This document shows, piece by piece, positions 33,701 through 41,902 of a stretch of 64,000 bases of DNA; position 1 is the stretch's first letter, and each line of letters opens with the position of its first letter. The notes under the pieces were generated by a model. The model searched no databases and was not told the origin of the DNA. It saw only the letters and a program-made list of their open reading frames with translations. This DNA is from Planctomycetota bacterium (GTDB lineage Bacteria; Planctomycetota; UBA1135; JADKAF01), in NCBI GenBank assembly GCA_016719295.1, contig JADKAF010000001.1, forward strand, positions 1,798,001 through 1,862,000, read 5' to 3'. The translations under genes and the position numbers were made by a program.

Positions 33701-33892
33701 GGAGATGCGGTTCGAGCTGCCACTACCACCGCCGCCGCCTCCGCAGGAAGCCAGAGAGCCCATCAAGGGCAATGCGGCGGTGAGGGACCCCAGCACGATC
33801 AGGGGCAGACCACCGCGGAGCGGAGCGCCGCCGGAGAGCGGGGTTCCGCGGCGCAGCACGCTGCTGCCGTCGCGCACAGGGAAGAGCATCAT
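30791..33892 (-). CDS. Large lipoprotein with Ig-like and beta-propeller (YVTN-type) repeats
   Basis: 1033 residues. Start MMLFPV at 33892. The signal sequence ends LPLMGSLASC, a lipobox, directly followed by six or more glycines, so the mature protein is a tethered lipoprotein. Residues ~50-420 are beta-rich with Big_5-like segments (AIAFDPQNGAEEVDPLTSV, VRVEFSEPVQPNTVGEFP), as in proteins that compare a value with boundary conditions. Residues ~680-1010 contain propeller-like strands (LYVVDRSARQVKVFNSNRM, LRALAVTNFASNTVTIIDVD, NEDLFVVNYLGNSVTVIRQL, LLFIANPAGGVIDVIDLRN) typical of YVTN/NHL repeats. No enzyme motif is seen. It is probably a cell-surface binding or sensing protein. Base composition is less GC-rich than the neighbours. 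It is divergent from ruvB. Confidence 0.85.
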   Translation of the reverse strand: MMLFPVRDGSSVLRRGTPLSGGAPLRGGLPLIVLGSLTAALPLMGSLASCGGGGGGSGSSNRISVELVSNGFSGPPLIPHQTYAYDATTGQPNRNSVIEIRSMDDLLNNVRSTNPVHAPSVWRVDANDQAILPNGNLGNHFLLIQFSTEPDIDSIFDPTAAGQNSSGLLGTITISRVDSTTGSITPIRGRGFLGGVTPDGIGGYQTWVEVVNARLSDVSPNGEAAGFPGVASAFSGDTRLVDPKSFVFIPDQDGDLGSFETFPLSFQTRIEVTSGVLSRSGRSLTNEVLCAGCVNADNYSPEAIAFDPQNGAEEVDPLTSVRVEFSEPVQPNTVGEFPGPFPPGLSSAVSITFGPQTSRISVPYTATPESPYNLARYILTPLFNFPGRDPLRGTIQALNEITVQVNPQIVKDLVEEIPQQQITANVNLRTPAVLWTVGDGPGLVNAPVSPSSVYIGRVGGNPGLSVIDLYGFGQTTGDPSADNPLTPALDAGNTFIYNPNLSYGANIVPPISQGTTTIDGGSGGFLTLTRDSALTDLLVRAPLVLSVDDIHIGHPLDKLFNNSSLECRSGGGNVCAATGPLHNSGGAAVNGNTIGVAPHPNPPKLVFPPICVAPFIQGEEPTLDARSPLQPAVDLLGLGDPFGRAAQGVPPSGLLVDNDGFFGPVPPALNGGVPTACSPYAIRQQIGHFLYVVDRSARQVKVFNSNRMTIVDEIDVPDPTDLAISGNLRALAVTNFASNTVTIIDVDPASPTFHTVLKTVPVGGGPRGCAFHSENEDLFVVNYLGNSVTVIRQLDFEPRKIITNQINRPIDVAVTPRQINFGFNTGLYFAYFLNQSGNIAVMESGPDGTNGIGYDDVIGIVAATFPSPQSIQVDPVDFNSAVWITHVDSTGRGAVSRLALTDSPVGPLPLSVTSGGIILPPSFRDRGFSIVASYDYRKLTAGFPSDTALDNLTNLGPVGGLSTPQAGVPGATQDGKTLYRIINGAPVQVSFPTLLFIANPAGGVIDVIDLRNANLLRSIPASGARHVADYWRQ

Positions 33893-33969
33893 GAGCGAGT
33901 TCCTCCAGGGAGAGGGAGCCGGAGCCAGAACGCGGCCCCCGCCTAGACCGGATTCGAGAGGGCGGGCCC

Positions 33970-33992
33970 GTGCCGCGAACCAGGCGCGGCAC
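33970..33992. other. Inverted repeat in the ruvB / lipoprotein divergent region
   Basis: GTGCCGCG (33970-33977) and CGCGGCAC (33985-33992) form a perfect 8-bp stem with a 7-base loop, about 80 bases upstream of the lipoprotein start. It could be an operator or a 5'-leader hairpin; nothing distinguishes these. Confidence 0.35.
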
Positions 33993-34168
33993 GTACGGAC
34001 ACAGCCCCGATTGTCAGCAACGGGGGAAAGCGATTGCAACACTCCGGTACGAGGAACTTCGGATCCTGCTCCCGAGCCGAGAGAAATCTCGGCCGTGAGG
34101 GGCGCTCCCCGAAGCGGCGCGAGAGGCGGCTTTGCGCCTCGCGGGCGGCCGAGAGTATCCTCCCGCTC

Positions 34169-35194
34169 ATGGTCTCGGAGCAGCACCCCTTCGACCCCGG
34201 CCGCGAAGACGAGCTCGATCGCGCGTTCCGACCGAAGTCCCTCGGCGACTTCGTCGGGCAGGAGCGGCTGAAGGACAACCTGCGGATCGCGATCGACGCG
34301 GCGCGCTCCCGGGGCGAGGCCCCCGAGCACATGCTCTTCAGCGGGCCGCCGGGCCTCGGCAAGACCTCGCTGGCCTCGATCATCTCGCAGGAGATGGGTA
34401 CCCAGCTCCACCTCGCCTCGGGGCCGGCCCTGGAGAGAAAGAAGGATCTGGTCGGGATCCTGACCCAGCTCCAGCACCGCGACGTCCTCTTCATCGACGA
34501 GATCCACCGGATCCCGATCCCTGTCGCGGAGTCGCTCTACACCGCCATGGAGGACTTCGCGCTGGCGTTCACCCTCGACGAGGGGCCGAACGCGCGGGTG
34601 CTGAACATGGCCCTCAAGCGCTTCACGCTGATCGGCGCGACGACCCGCCGCGGGTTGCTGCCCGGTCCCTTCCTCGCGCGCTTCGGGCACACCTTCCAGC
34701 TCGACTACTACGCGCCGGAAGAGCTGGTCGCGATCCTGGAGCGCAGCGCGCGCCTGACGGGCGCCGCCTTCGCTCGCGAGGCGTTGGAGCTCCTGGCCAG
34801 CCGCGCGCGCGGCACCCCGCGCATCGCGAACCGCTTCCTGCGCCGCGCGCGCGACCTGGCACAGGCCCTCTATGCCTCCGCGCCGGTCGACGGGCGGATC
34901 GCGTCCGAGACCCTCGAGCGTCTCGGGGTCGATGACGCGGGTCTCGAAGAGACCGACCGCCGCATCCTCCGCGCCCTCGCGCAGAACGACGCGCGGCCGA
35001 AGGGTCTGCGAACGCTCTCCGCGCTGGTCGGCGAGGAGCCCGATACGATCGAGCTCGTCTACGAGCCGTTCCTGCTCCGCGAGGGCTTGATCGACCGTAC
35101 CCCGCAGGGACGCGTGATCACGCGTCGCGGCTACGGCGCGATCGGCGAGCGCCCGCCCACGCCCTCCAGCCTCTTCGGCGAGCTCGAGACGTGA
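34169..35194 (+). CDS. ruvB: RuvB Holliday junction branch-migration helicase
   Basis: 341 residues from the ATG at 34169. Family motifs: LRPKSLGDFVGQERLKDNL-like start (FRPKSLGDFVGQE), Walker A SGPPGLGKTSLASII, the sensor/arginine-finger region with LFIDEIHRIP (Walker B), GATTRRGLLPGPFLARFGH, and the winged-helix C terminus (LGVDDAGLEETDRRILRAL, LVGEEPDTIELVYEPFLLREG, TPQGRVITRRGY). RuvB drives branch migration with RuvA and RuvC, which are not here. It starts a four-gene unit in which each start overlaps the previous stop by 4 bases. Confidence 0.97.
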   Translation: MVSEQHPFDPGREDELDRAFRPKSLGDFVGQERLKDNLRIAIDAARSRGEAPEHMLFSGPPGLGKTSLASIISQEMGTQLHLASGPALERKKDLVGILTQLQHRDVLFIDEIHRIPIPVAESLYTAMEDFALAFTLDEGPNARVLNMALKRFTLIGATTRRGLLPGPFLARFGHTFQLDYYAPEELVAILERSARLTGAAFAREALELLASRARGTPRIANRFLRRARDLAQALYASAPVDGRIASETLERLGVDDAGLEETDRRILRALAQNDARPKGLRTLSALVGEEPDTIELVYEPFLLREGLIDRTPQGRVITRRGYGAIGERPPTPSSLFGELET

Positions 35195-36450
35195 GCGCGC
35201 CGAGCGCCGCAACCCGCTGGCTCCCGTTGCTCGTGGTCGCGATCGCGGCCGCGGCGGGCTTCTTCTGGTTCGGGCTCTTCGAGCGCCCCGACGAGGATCA
35301 GATCCCGGCCTCGGCGTTCGAGGTGCGCGTGCGCCTGAGTTCGTTCGAGGACGAGCGTCCGAAACTGCTGCGCCTGAGCACGGAGCAGGGCTTCGAGCTG
35401 CGCCTCGGCGACGAGCCGGCGAGCGCCGTGGAGACGCGCGTGGAGCGCGTGCTCGAGCTGCGCGCGAGCATCGACACGAGCAACCCTCCCACGCTGGCGG
35501 TGCAGCTGCCCGACGGCCGCCGCTTCCCGCGCCTCCAGCTGCGCGCGAGCGGACCGTCGGAGGGGCTCGGGCTGGGCGAACGCCGCTACGCAGGCACGCT
35601 GACCATCGAGATCGCCGGCGACTACCACCACGAGACGGGCGACACGACGTTCCTGCGCGTCACGAACACCGTCGGTGTCGAGCACTACCTCGCGGGCGTG
35701 ATCGGTCCGGAGATCTCCCCTCGCGCGGCGATGGCTGCGCTCGAGGCGCAATCCATCGCCGCCCGCAGCTACGCGGCGCATCGCATGGCGCGCCAAGGTC
35801 TGCTCTTCGACACGGCGAGCTCGCAGGTCTACCAAGGCCTCAGCGCGCTCGATCGGCGCGTGATCACCGCGCTGCGGCGCACGAAGGGCGAGATCCTCTC
35901 GATGGACGGCGAGAAGCCGCTTGCAACCTTCTATCACTCGACCTGCGGAGGACACACCGCGAAGGGCGCCGAGATCTTCCCCACCGAGGCCGATCCGATC
36001 CCCGGCGTGGCTTCGCCGGACTGCGAAGGCACGGCGCACTACCGCTGGAGCTACTCGCTCAGCAAAGAGCAAGCGGGCAAGCTCGTCGAGACCCTCGGGC
36101 TCGGCACGCGCCTGGTCGGCCTCCAAGCCGAGAAGCGCGAATCGGCCTCGGGCCGCTGGATCAGCCTGCTCGTGCGCGGCGACCTCACCGAGCGAGCCGT
36201 TGGCGTACGTGAGTGGAAGATCGCTTGCTCGAACGCGGGTGTCGCCGTTCCGAAGGACATGCTCTGGCACGACGTGAGCTTGGTCGATGGCGCGCTCGCG
36301 GTGAACGGCGGCGGCTTCGGACACGGCGTCGGCATGTGTCAGATGTGCGCGCGCCGCATGGGCGAGCGCGGCGCCTCCGCCGAGGAGATCCTCGCGCGCT
36401 TCTATCCGGGAGCCCGCGTCCACGAGTTGAGCCAGGAGTCGGCGCGTTGA
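35191..36450 (+). CDS. SpoIID/LytB-domain protein
   Basis: 419 residues from a GTG overlapping the ruvB stop. One N-terminal TM helix (LPLLVVAIAAAAGFFWFGLF) anchors it with the bulk outside. The SpoIID domain is at about 145-400: NTVGVEHYLAGVIGPEISP, ALEAQSIAARSYAAHRMA, SSQVYQGLSALDRRVITAL, FYHSTCGGHTAKGAEIF and GGFGHGVGMCQMCARRMG. SpoIID proteins are lytic transglycosylases cutting denuded glycan strands in sporulating Firmicutes; homologues in other phyla are probably peptidoglycan-modifying enzymes. The conserved catalytic Glu of VIGPEISP is present. The gene is co-translated with ruvB and tgt. Confidence 0.9.
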   Translation: MSAPSAATRWLPLLVVAIAAAAGFFWFGLFERPDEDQIPASAFEVRVRLSSFEDERPKLLRLSTEQGFELRLGDEPASAVETRVERVLELRASIDTSNPPTLAVQLPDGRRFPRLQLRASGPSEGLGLGERRYAGTLTIEIAGDYHHETGDTTFLRVTNTVGVEHYLAGVIGPEISPRAAMAALEAQSIAARSYAAHRMARQGLLFDTASSQVYQGLSALDRRVITALRRTKGEILSMDGEKPLATFYHSTCGGHTAKGAEIFPTEADPIPGVASPDCEGTAHYRWSYSLSKEQAGKLVETLGLGTRLVGLQAEKRESASGRWISLLVRGDLTERAVGVREWKIACSNAGVAVPKDMLWHDVSLVDGALAVNGGGFGHGVGMCQMCARRMGERGASAEEILARFYPGARVHELSQESAR

Positions 36451-37598
36451 GCTCGTTCCGCTTCGAGGAGCTCCACCGCGCGCGGGCTTCGCGCGCGCGA
36501 CGCGGCATCTTCCATACGCCGCGCGGGCCCGTGGAGACGCCGGCGTTCATGCCGGTCGGCACGAAGGCGACGGTGAAGGCGATGTGGCCCGAGCAGCTCG
36601 AGACGCTCGGCGCGCGCATCGTGCTCGCGAACACCTACCACCTCAACCTGCGCCCCGGCCCCGAGGTCGTGCAGGCGCTCGGCGGTCTGCACGCGATGAT
36701 GGCTTGGGACGGGCCGATCCTCACCGATTCGGGCGGCTTCCAGGTCTTCTCGCTCGCCGACATGGCCAAGGTCGACGAGGACGGCGTCTCGTTCCGCTCC
36801 GAGGTCGACGGGAGCATCGTGCGCCTCGACGCGGAGCGCGCGCTGGAGATCCAGAGCGCCCTCGGCAGCGACATCGCGATGGTCTTCGATCAGTGCCCGA
36901 CGAGCGTCGATGACCGCTTCGAGGTCGAGCGCGCCGTCGATCGCAGCTTGCGCTGGGCCGCGCGCGCCCGAGCCTGGCACGGCGAGCGCGGCGGCGCCTC
37001 GCGCGGCCAAGCGGTCTTCGGCATCGTGCAAGGCGGCAAGTTCGAGGACCTGCGGCGTGCGTGCGCGCGCGAGCTCGTCGCGCTGGACTTCGACGGCTAC
37101 GCGGTCGGAGGCGTGTGCGTCGGCGAGGGCAAGGAGGCGATGCACCTCGGCATGGAGCACGGCGCGGCCGAGCTGCCCGCGGAGAAGGTGCGCTATCTCA
37201 TGGGCATCGGCGCGCCGGAGGACTTCTTCCCCGCCGTGCGCGCGGGGATCGACCTCTTCGACTGCGTCTCGCCGACGCGGCTCGGCCGCATCGCGATCGC
37301 GTTCACCTCGCGCGGTCGCGTACGCGTGAAGAACGCGCGCTTCGCCCGCGATCGCGGCCCGCTGGATCCCGCTTGCTCGTGCACCGTGTGCGCGCGCTGG
37401 TCCGTGGGCACGCTCCGCCATCTCTTCCAGGCCGAGGAGATGCTCGCGGGCATGCTGCTCAGCTACCACAACCTGCACTTCCTGCTCGACCTGATGCGCC
37501 GCATCCGCGAAGCCATCGCGGTCGATCGCTTGGACGAGCTCGAAGCCGACTTCCACTCTCGCTACGGCGCGGCCTCTGCCGCCGAGGAACCCGCATGA
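36447..37598 (+). CDS. tgt: Queuine tRNA-ribosyltransferase (Tgt)
   Basis: 383 residues; the start is a TTG overlapping the previous stop by 4 bases (LSSFRFEELHRARAS). Catalytic features: TDSGGFQVFSL around 92-102 with the nucleophile region, QCPTSVDD for the base-exchange aspartate, GIVQGGKFEDLRR, GGVCVGEGKEAM, DLFDCVSPTRLGR (second aspartate DxxD context), and the zinc site CSCTVCARWSV followed by H in LLSYHNLHFLLDLMRRIR. Tgt exchanges guanine 34 for preQ1 (queuosine). QueA and the preQ1 pathway are not in this window. Confidence 0.96.
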   Translation: MSSFRFEELHRARASRARRGIFHTPRGPVETPAFMPVGTKATVKAMWPEQLETLGARIVLANTYHLNLRPGPEVVQALGGLHAMMAWDGPILTDSGGFQVFSLADMAKVDEDGVSFRSEVDGSIVRLDAERALEIQSALGSDIAMVFDQCPTSVDDRFEVERAVDRSLRWAARARAWHGERGGASRGQAVFGIVQGGKFEDLRRACARELVALDFDGYAVGGVCVGEGKEAMHLGMEHGAAELPAEKVRYLMGIGAPEDFFPAVRAGIDLFDCVSPTRLGRIAIAFTSRGRVRVKNARFARDRGPLDPACSCTVCARWSVGTLRHLFQAEEMLAGMLLSYHNLHFLLDLMRRIREAIAVDRLDELEADFHSRYGAASAAEEPA

Positions 37599-38413
37599 GC
37601 TCCCCCGCCTCCTCCGCGGATCGCGCGCTCTTCTCCCCTTCGCTGCTCGCGGGTCGCTGCGCGCTCGTCACCGGCGCCGGCACGGGCATCGGCCGCGGCC
37701 TCGCCGAGACCTTCGCCGCTGCCGGCGCGCGCGTTGCCCTCGCGGGCCGGCGGCGCGAGCGCCTGGAAGAGGTCGCCTCCGCGATCCGCGCCACCGGCGG
37801 CGAGAGCCTCGTCGTGCCGGTCGACGTGCGCGACGACGCGCAGTGCCGCGCCGCCATCGACGCCGTCGTCCGCCACTTCGGTCGACTCGACGATCTCGTG
37901 AACAACGCCGGGCTCTTCCGCCTCGGTACGCTCGCGTCGACGAGCGACGAGGACTACGAGCTGCAAATGGATGCCAACGTGCGCGGCCCCTTCCAGCTCG
38001 CACGCGCGGCGCTGCAAGCGCTCGGCCGCGGTTCCTGCATCCTCAACATCGGCTCCGCCGTCGTGCGGCGCCCGGTGCTGCCCGAAGGCGTGTATGTCGC
38101 GACCAAGCACGCGCTCGCGGGCTTCACGCGCGCGTGGGCCGCGGAGCTGGCGCCGCGCGGCATCCGCGTGAACTGCATCCACCCGGGCGTCGTGCGCTCG
38201 GAGATCGCCGCGGCGGCCGGCCTGCCGGCTCCCGAGAATCCCACGGCGTTCCAGAAGGTGCTGGACGGCTTGCACCCGCTCGGACGCATGGGCGAGCCCG
38301 CCGACATCGCGGCGGCGGCGGCGTTCCTCTGCTCGCCGCTCGCGAGCGGGATCACCGGCGCCGAGCTCGACGTCGATGGCGGCTTCGGCATCGGGGCCAT
38401 CGCGCTCGGTTGA
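37595..38413 (+). CDS. Short-chain dehydrogenase/reductase
   Basis: 272 residues. It has the Rossmann motif TGAGTGIGRGLAE (TGxxxGIG), VNNAGLFRLG (NNAG), Ser in ILNIGSAVVRRPV, and the catalytic YVATK, then HPGVVRSEIAAAAG and the C-terminal VDGGFGIG. The classical-SDR set is complete, so it should be an active NAD(P)-dependent oxidoreductase; the substrate cannot be told. The ATG overlaps the tgt stop by 4 bases, closing the ruvB / spoIID / tgt / SDR unit. It converges on another SDR gene with a 26-base gap. Confidence 0.88.
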   Translation: MSSPASSADRALFSPSLLAGRCALVTGAGTGIGRGLAETFAAAGARVALAGRRRERLEEVASAIRATGGESLVVPVDVRDDAQCRAAIDAVVRHFGRLDDLVNNAGLFRLGTLASTSDEDYELQMDANVRGPFQLARAALQALGRGSCILNIGSAVVRRPVLPEGVYVATKHALAGFTRAWAAELAPRGIRVNCIHPGVVRSEIAAAAGLPAPENPTAFQKVLDGLHPLGRMGEPADIAAAAAFLCSPLASGITGAELDVDGGFGIGAIALG

Positions 38414-38439
38414 ATGAGCGCGAAAGGCTCACACCGCGC

Positions 38440-39212
38440 TCAGGCGAGGACCGAGCCGCCGTTCACCGACAGCACGGAACCGTTCATGTGCCGCGCGAGC
38501 GGCGAGAGCAAGAACACGATCGGCCCGGCGAGGTCGTCGCTCGAAGCCACGCGCCGCAGCGGGATCCCCGCGCGCGCTCTCTCGCCGCCCTCGCCGCGCA
38601 GCGCCTCCGCCGTCATGTCGGTCTCGACCCAGCCGGGGGCCACGGCGTTGACGCGGATCCCGGTGCCCGCGAGCTCCGGCGCCCATGAGCGCACCAGCCC
38701 GATCATCGCGGCCTTCGACGCGGCGTAGCCCGAGTACTCCGCTTCGCCGCGCTGCCCCGCGGTCGAGCTCACGAGCACGACCGACGAGCTTTCGCGAGGA
38801 AGGGCCGCGCCGCGCGCATCAGCGCGAAGCTCGCAGTGACGTGCAGCTCGAGCTGCTCGCGCACGTTCGCGATCGCCTCGTCTGTCGCGTCGCCCGCGAG
38901 CGGTGACGGCTTCCAGATGCCCGCGTTGATCACGAGATGTCGCGGCGCCGCGCAGCCGTCGAACGCGCGAACGACGAGCGCAGCGCAAGCTTCCGAGGAC
39001 GCGAGATCGCCGGCGAGAGCGTTCGCGCTGCCTCCCGCGGCGCGGATCGCCGCGACGGCGGAGTCCGCGGCGCGCGCATTCGCGCGGTAGTGGACGATGA
39101 CGTGTGCACCCGCGCGCGCAGCGAGCAGCGCCGCAGCGCGACCGATGCCGCGGCTCCCGCCGGTGACGAGGCAGGTGCTGCCGGAGAGATCCAGGGCGAC
39201 GCCGGAGCTCAT
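38440..39212 (-). pseudogene. Short-chain dehydrogenase (FabG-like), one frameshift
   Basis: The N-terminal part from the ATG at 39212 has CLVTGGSRGIGRAAALLAAR (TGGSRGIG), HVIVHYRANARAAD and INAGIWKPSPL, and runs to ARPFLA before frame is lost near 38795-38797. The C-terminal part in the next frame has SVVLVSSTAGQRGEAEYSGY and YAASKAAMIGLVRSW (Ser, Tyr and Lys of the triad), RVNAVAPGWVETDM and the tail HMNGSVLSVNGGSVLA, typical of FabG-like reductases. One missing base joins the halves into a normal ~257-residue SDR. Its start overlaps the stop of the large ATPase gene by 4 bases. An indel error or a recent inactivation would both fit. Confidence 0.85.
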
Positions 39213-41902
39213 GCGCTTTCCTCGCGCGGCGCGCGCGCGAGCTCGATGCGGTGGGCGGAGCCGAGAGCGTCGAAGCGCTCGGGATGACAGGTGAGGACGA
39301 GGATCTGCAGGCGCTCGCCAGCGAGGGCGAGCAGGCGCGCGAGCGCGCGCGTGCGCTCGGGATCGGCGCTGCCGAGCGTGTCGTCGAACAGCAGCGGAAC
39401 GCCGCCGTGCTCGGCGACACTCTCCGCCACGGCGAGGCGCAGCAGCAGATCGAGCTGCTCCTGCGTGCCGAACGAGAGGAGCTCGAGCGGTAACCGCACC
39501 CCATCGCGCGTGCAGGTGGCGAGGTGCAGATCCTCGTCGAGCTCGACATCGAAGCTCGGGCCGAAGACGTGCCGGCCGAGGCGCGCGATGCGCTGCTCCA
39601 GCGGACGTCGTCGCGCCGCGGCGCTCGCATCGCGCTGCTCGAGCAGCGCTTCGTGCAAGCGCTTCGCCGCGCGCGCGCGCCGCAGCGTGCGCGCGAGCTC
39701 GGCCGCGGTCTCCGCGGCGAGCGCCTCGGCTCCCTCGACCAGCTCGCCGACGCCACGCCCGCCCGCGGATTCCAGCGCGCCCGCGCAGCTCGCGCGCTCG
39801 AGGCTCGCGGCATCCATGTCCTTGCGCTTCTGCTCGCACGCCTCGCGCGCCTTCTTCGCGAGCTTCTCGAGCATCTCCGGATCGAGGAGAGCGAGCTCGG
39901 CCTTCGAGCGCTCGAGCGCCAGCTCGGCGAGCTGATGGGCGTCGCGAGCCTCGACGAGCACGCGACGCAGATCGTCGTCGCTCTTCCGCGCGCGGGCCTC
40001 GGCGAGCGCGGCCTCGGCCTTGGAGAGCTCCAGGCGCGTCGCCTCCACCACGCCGCTCTGCCTCGCGCTCTCCTGCGCAAGCTGCGCGGCGCGGCGCTCC
40101 GCTTCGCGTAGCTCGAGCTCACGCGCCGAGAGCTCTGCAAGCCGCTCGTCGCGAGCGCGCGCCGCGGTGGCCAGCTCGACCTCGGCGCTCGAGAGATCCA
40201 CGGCGAGCGGGAGCGCCGCATCGCGCGTGCGCCGCCAGTCGGCGATCGTGCGCTCGAGCGCGTCGAGCTCGGCGCGGAGCCCAGCCTCGGCCTCCCCGGC
40301 CGAAGGAGCTCCCTTGCGGGCGGCGAGGCGCGTGCGGAGAGCGTGCTGCACCTGCTCGAGCTCGGCGCGCGCGCGCAGCAGGCGCGCGCGCAGCTCTTCG
40401 GCTTCCGCGGCTTCACGGACGCCGAGCGCCGCGCTGAGCGAGCGGATCTCCTCCTCCGCGCGGGCCAGCTTCTCGCGGGTCTCGGCGCCGAGATGCTCGA
40501 CGCGCACGGCGAAGCGCGCGAGACCGGGCAACTCGACCTCGAGGTCGCGCGTCGCGCGCGCTTCGAGAGCTTCGCCCGCGGCCAGCGAGCGCTGGGCACC
40601 CTCCCAGCGGAGCTCCAACGCGCGCAGCGCGCGAAGCTCGATCGCCGGAGCTGCTCCGGCGCGACGCGCGAGCAGCCCCTCGCGCGCGGCGAGCGCGCTG
40701 CGCAGCTTCGTGAACAGCTCTTCGGAGAGCTCGGGGCGCGCCGTTGCCCGGAGCTCGTCCACGCGCCGCGCGAGCCGCTGCAGCTCGAAGAGCTGCTCGG
40801 CGAGGCGCAGCTTCTCGAGCTCCGCCTGGAGTCCGCGTCGATCGACCTCCAGAGCCTGCACGCGAGCATGCGAGAGCTCGTGTGCGGAGCGGGCGCGCGC
40901 TTGCGCATCGAGCGCCGCCGTGCGAGCGCGCTCGAGCTCGGCCGCGCGCTCGCGCAGGGCCTCCACGCTCGCGCTCGTGCTCGCGAGCTGGCTCTCGAGC
41001 GCTCGCACGCGCAGCTGGTCGCTCTCGCGGCGCGCAAGCTCCTCGCGCGAAGCGCTCTCGCGAGCGAGGAGCTCGACCACGCGGCGCTCCTGCGCGTCGC
41101 GCTCGGCGCGCCGCCCACGCGCCGCATCGCGCGCGCGCTCCGCGCCTTCGGCATCGGCGAGGAGCTGCGGCAACGCGGCACGCGCGGCGGAGATCGCGCG
41201 ATCGAGCTCGGCGTGGCGCGCGACCGCGCGCTCGAGCCGCGCGTGCTCCTCGCGCAGCTGCGCGAGCGCATCTCCGGCCCGAATCGCCGCGCTCGAGGCG
41301 CTCGCGAGCTCGTCGGTCTCCTGGCCCTTCTCCAGGGTGTAGTAGCGCCGGCGCTCGCGCTCGGCGCGCGAGAGCAGATCCCCCTGCACCGCGGACTCGG
41401 CGTCCGCGGAAGCGCCCGCCGCGCGATCGAGCGCCGCGCTCAACCAGCGTCCCGCACCTTGCTTCGCATCGAAGCGCAGCTTCTCGCCCTGCTCGATCCA
41501 CAGGGCACGGAAGAGGGCTTCGTCGAGATGCTCCTCCAGCAGCTCGCGGAAGCGCTGATGCGCCTCGTCCCCGGTGAGCTGCTCGGCGCGCGGTGCCAGC
41601 ACGCGCAGCTCGGTCGCGGGCTTCCGCAGGAAGCGCTTCAGGAAGCGCAGACGCACCGCTCCGGCCTCGAGCTCCACCTCGACCTCGGGCCCGACATCGC
41701 GACCGGCGGGCTGCGCCGCCTTGATCTCGTCCTTCTTCGAGCTGCTCTTCACGCTCGGATCGAAGAGCAGCCGCAGCGCCTCGGCCACGGTCGACTTGCC
41801 GACCTCGTTCGGCCCGACGATCAAGTTCACGCCGGGGGTGAGCGCGAGCTCGCGCTTGGCGATGCCCTTCCAGCTCTCGATGCGCAGAGAGAGCAGCTTC
41901 AT
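39209..41902 (-). CDS. YhaN/SbcC-like AAA ATPase with long coiled coils
   Basis: 897 residues. The start MKLLSLRIESWKGIAKREL leads to Walker A GPNEVGKSTVAEALRLLF (~30-47), matching the YhaN type more than SbcC. The centre (about 190-790) is heptad-rich coiled coil with Ala/Glu/Arg; a zinc-hook CxxC is not seen. The head closes at the C terminus with signature LELLSFGTQEQLDLLLRLAV and Walker B VPLLFDDTLGSADPER, then LVLTCHPERF. Paired with the phosphoesterase gene just upstream (4-base overlap), it forms a Mre11/Rad50-like nuclease pair for DNA end processing. Confidence 0.9.
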   Translation of the reverse strand: MKLLSLRIESWKGIAKRELALTPGVNLIVGPNEVGKSTVAEALRLLFDPSVKSSSKKDEIKAAQPAGRDVGPEVEVELEAGAVRLRFLKRFLRKPATELRVLAPRAEQLTGDEAHQRFRELLEEHLDEALFRALWIEQGEKLRFDAKQGAGRWLSAALDRAAGASADAESAVQGDLLSRAERERRRYYTLEKGQETDELASASSAAIRAGDALAQLREEHARLERAVARHAELDRAISAARAALPQLLADAEGAERARDAARGRRAERDAQERRVVELLARESASREELARRESDQLRVRALESQLASTSASVEALRERAAELERARTAALDAQARARSAHELSHARVQALEVDRRGLQAELEKLRLAEQLFELQRLARRVDELRATARPELSEELFTKLRSALAAREGLLARRAGAAPAIELRALRALELRWEGAQRSLAAGEALEARATRDLEVELPGLARFAVRVEHLGAETREKLARAEEEIRSLSAALGVREAAEAEELRARLLRARAELEQVQHALRTRLAARKGAPSAGEAEAGLRAELDALERTIADWRRTRDAALPLAVDLSSAEVELATAARARDERLAELSARELELREAERRAAQLAQESARQSGVVEATRLELSKAEAALAEARARKSDDDLRRVLVEARDAHQLAELALERSKAELALLDPEMLEKLAKKAREACEQKRKDMDAASLERASCAGALESAGGRGVGELVEGAEALAAETAAELARTLRRARAAKRLHEALLEQRDASAAARRRPLEQRIARLGRHVFGPSFDVELDEDLHLATCTRDGVRLPLELLSFGTQEQLDLLLRLAVAESVAEHGGVPLLFDDTLGSADPERTRALARLLALAGERLQILVLTCHPERFDALGSAHRIELARAPREESA

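Noticed and set aside
33893..34168. SOS box upstream of ruvB
   Set aside because: Neither a CTGT-N8-ACAG nor a GAACN4GTTC site could be found in the divergent region; only an unrelated 8-bp inverted repeat is present.
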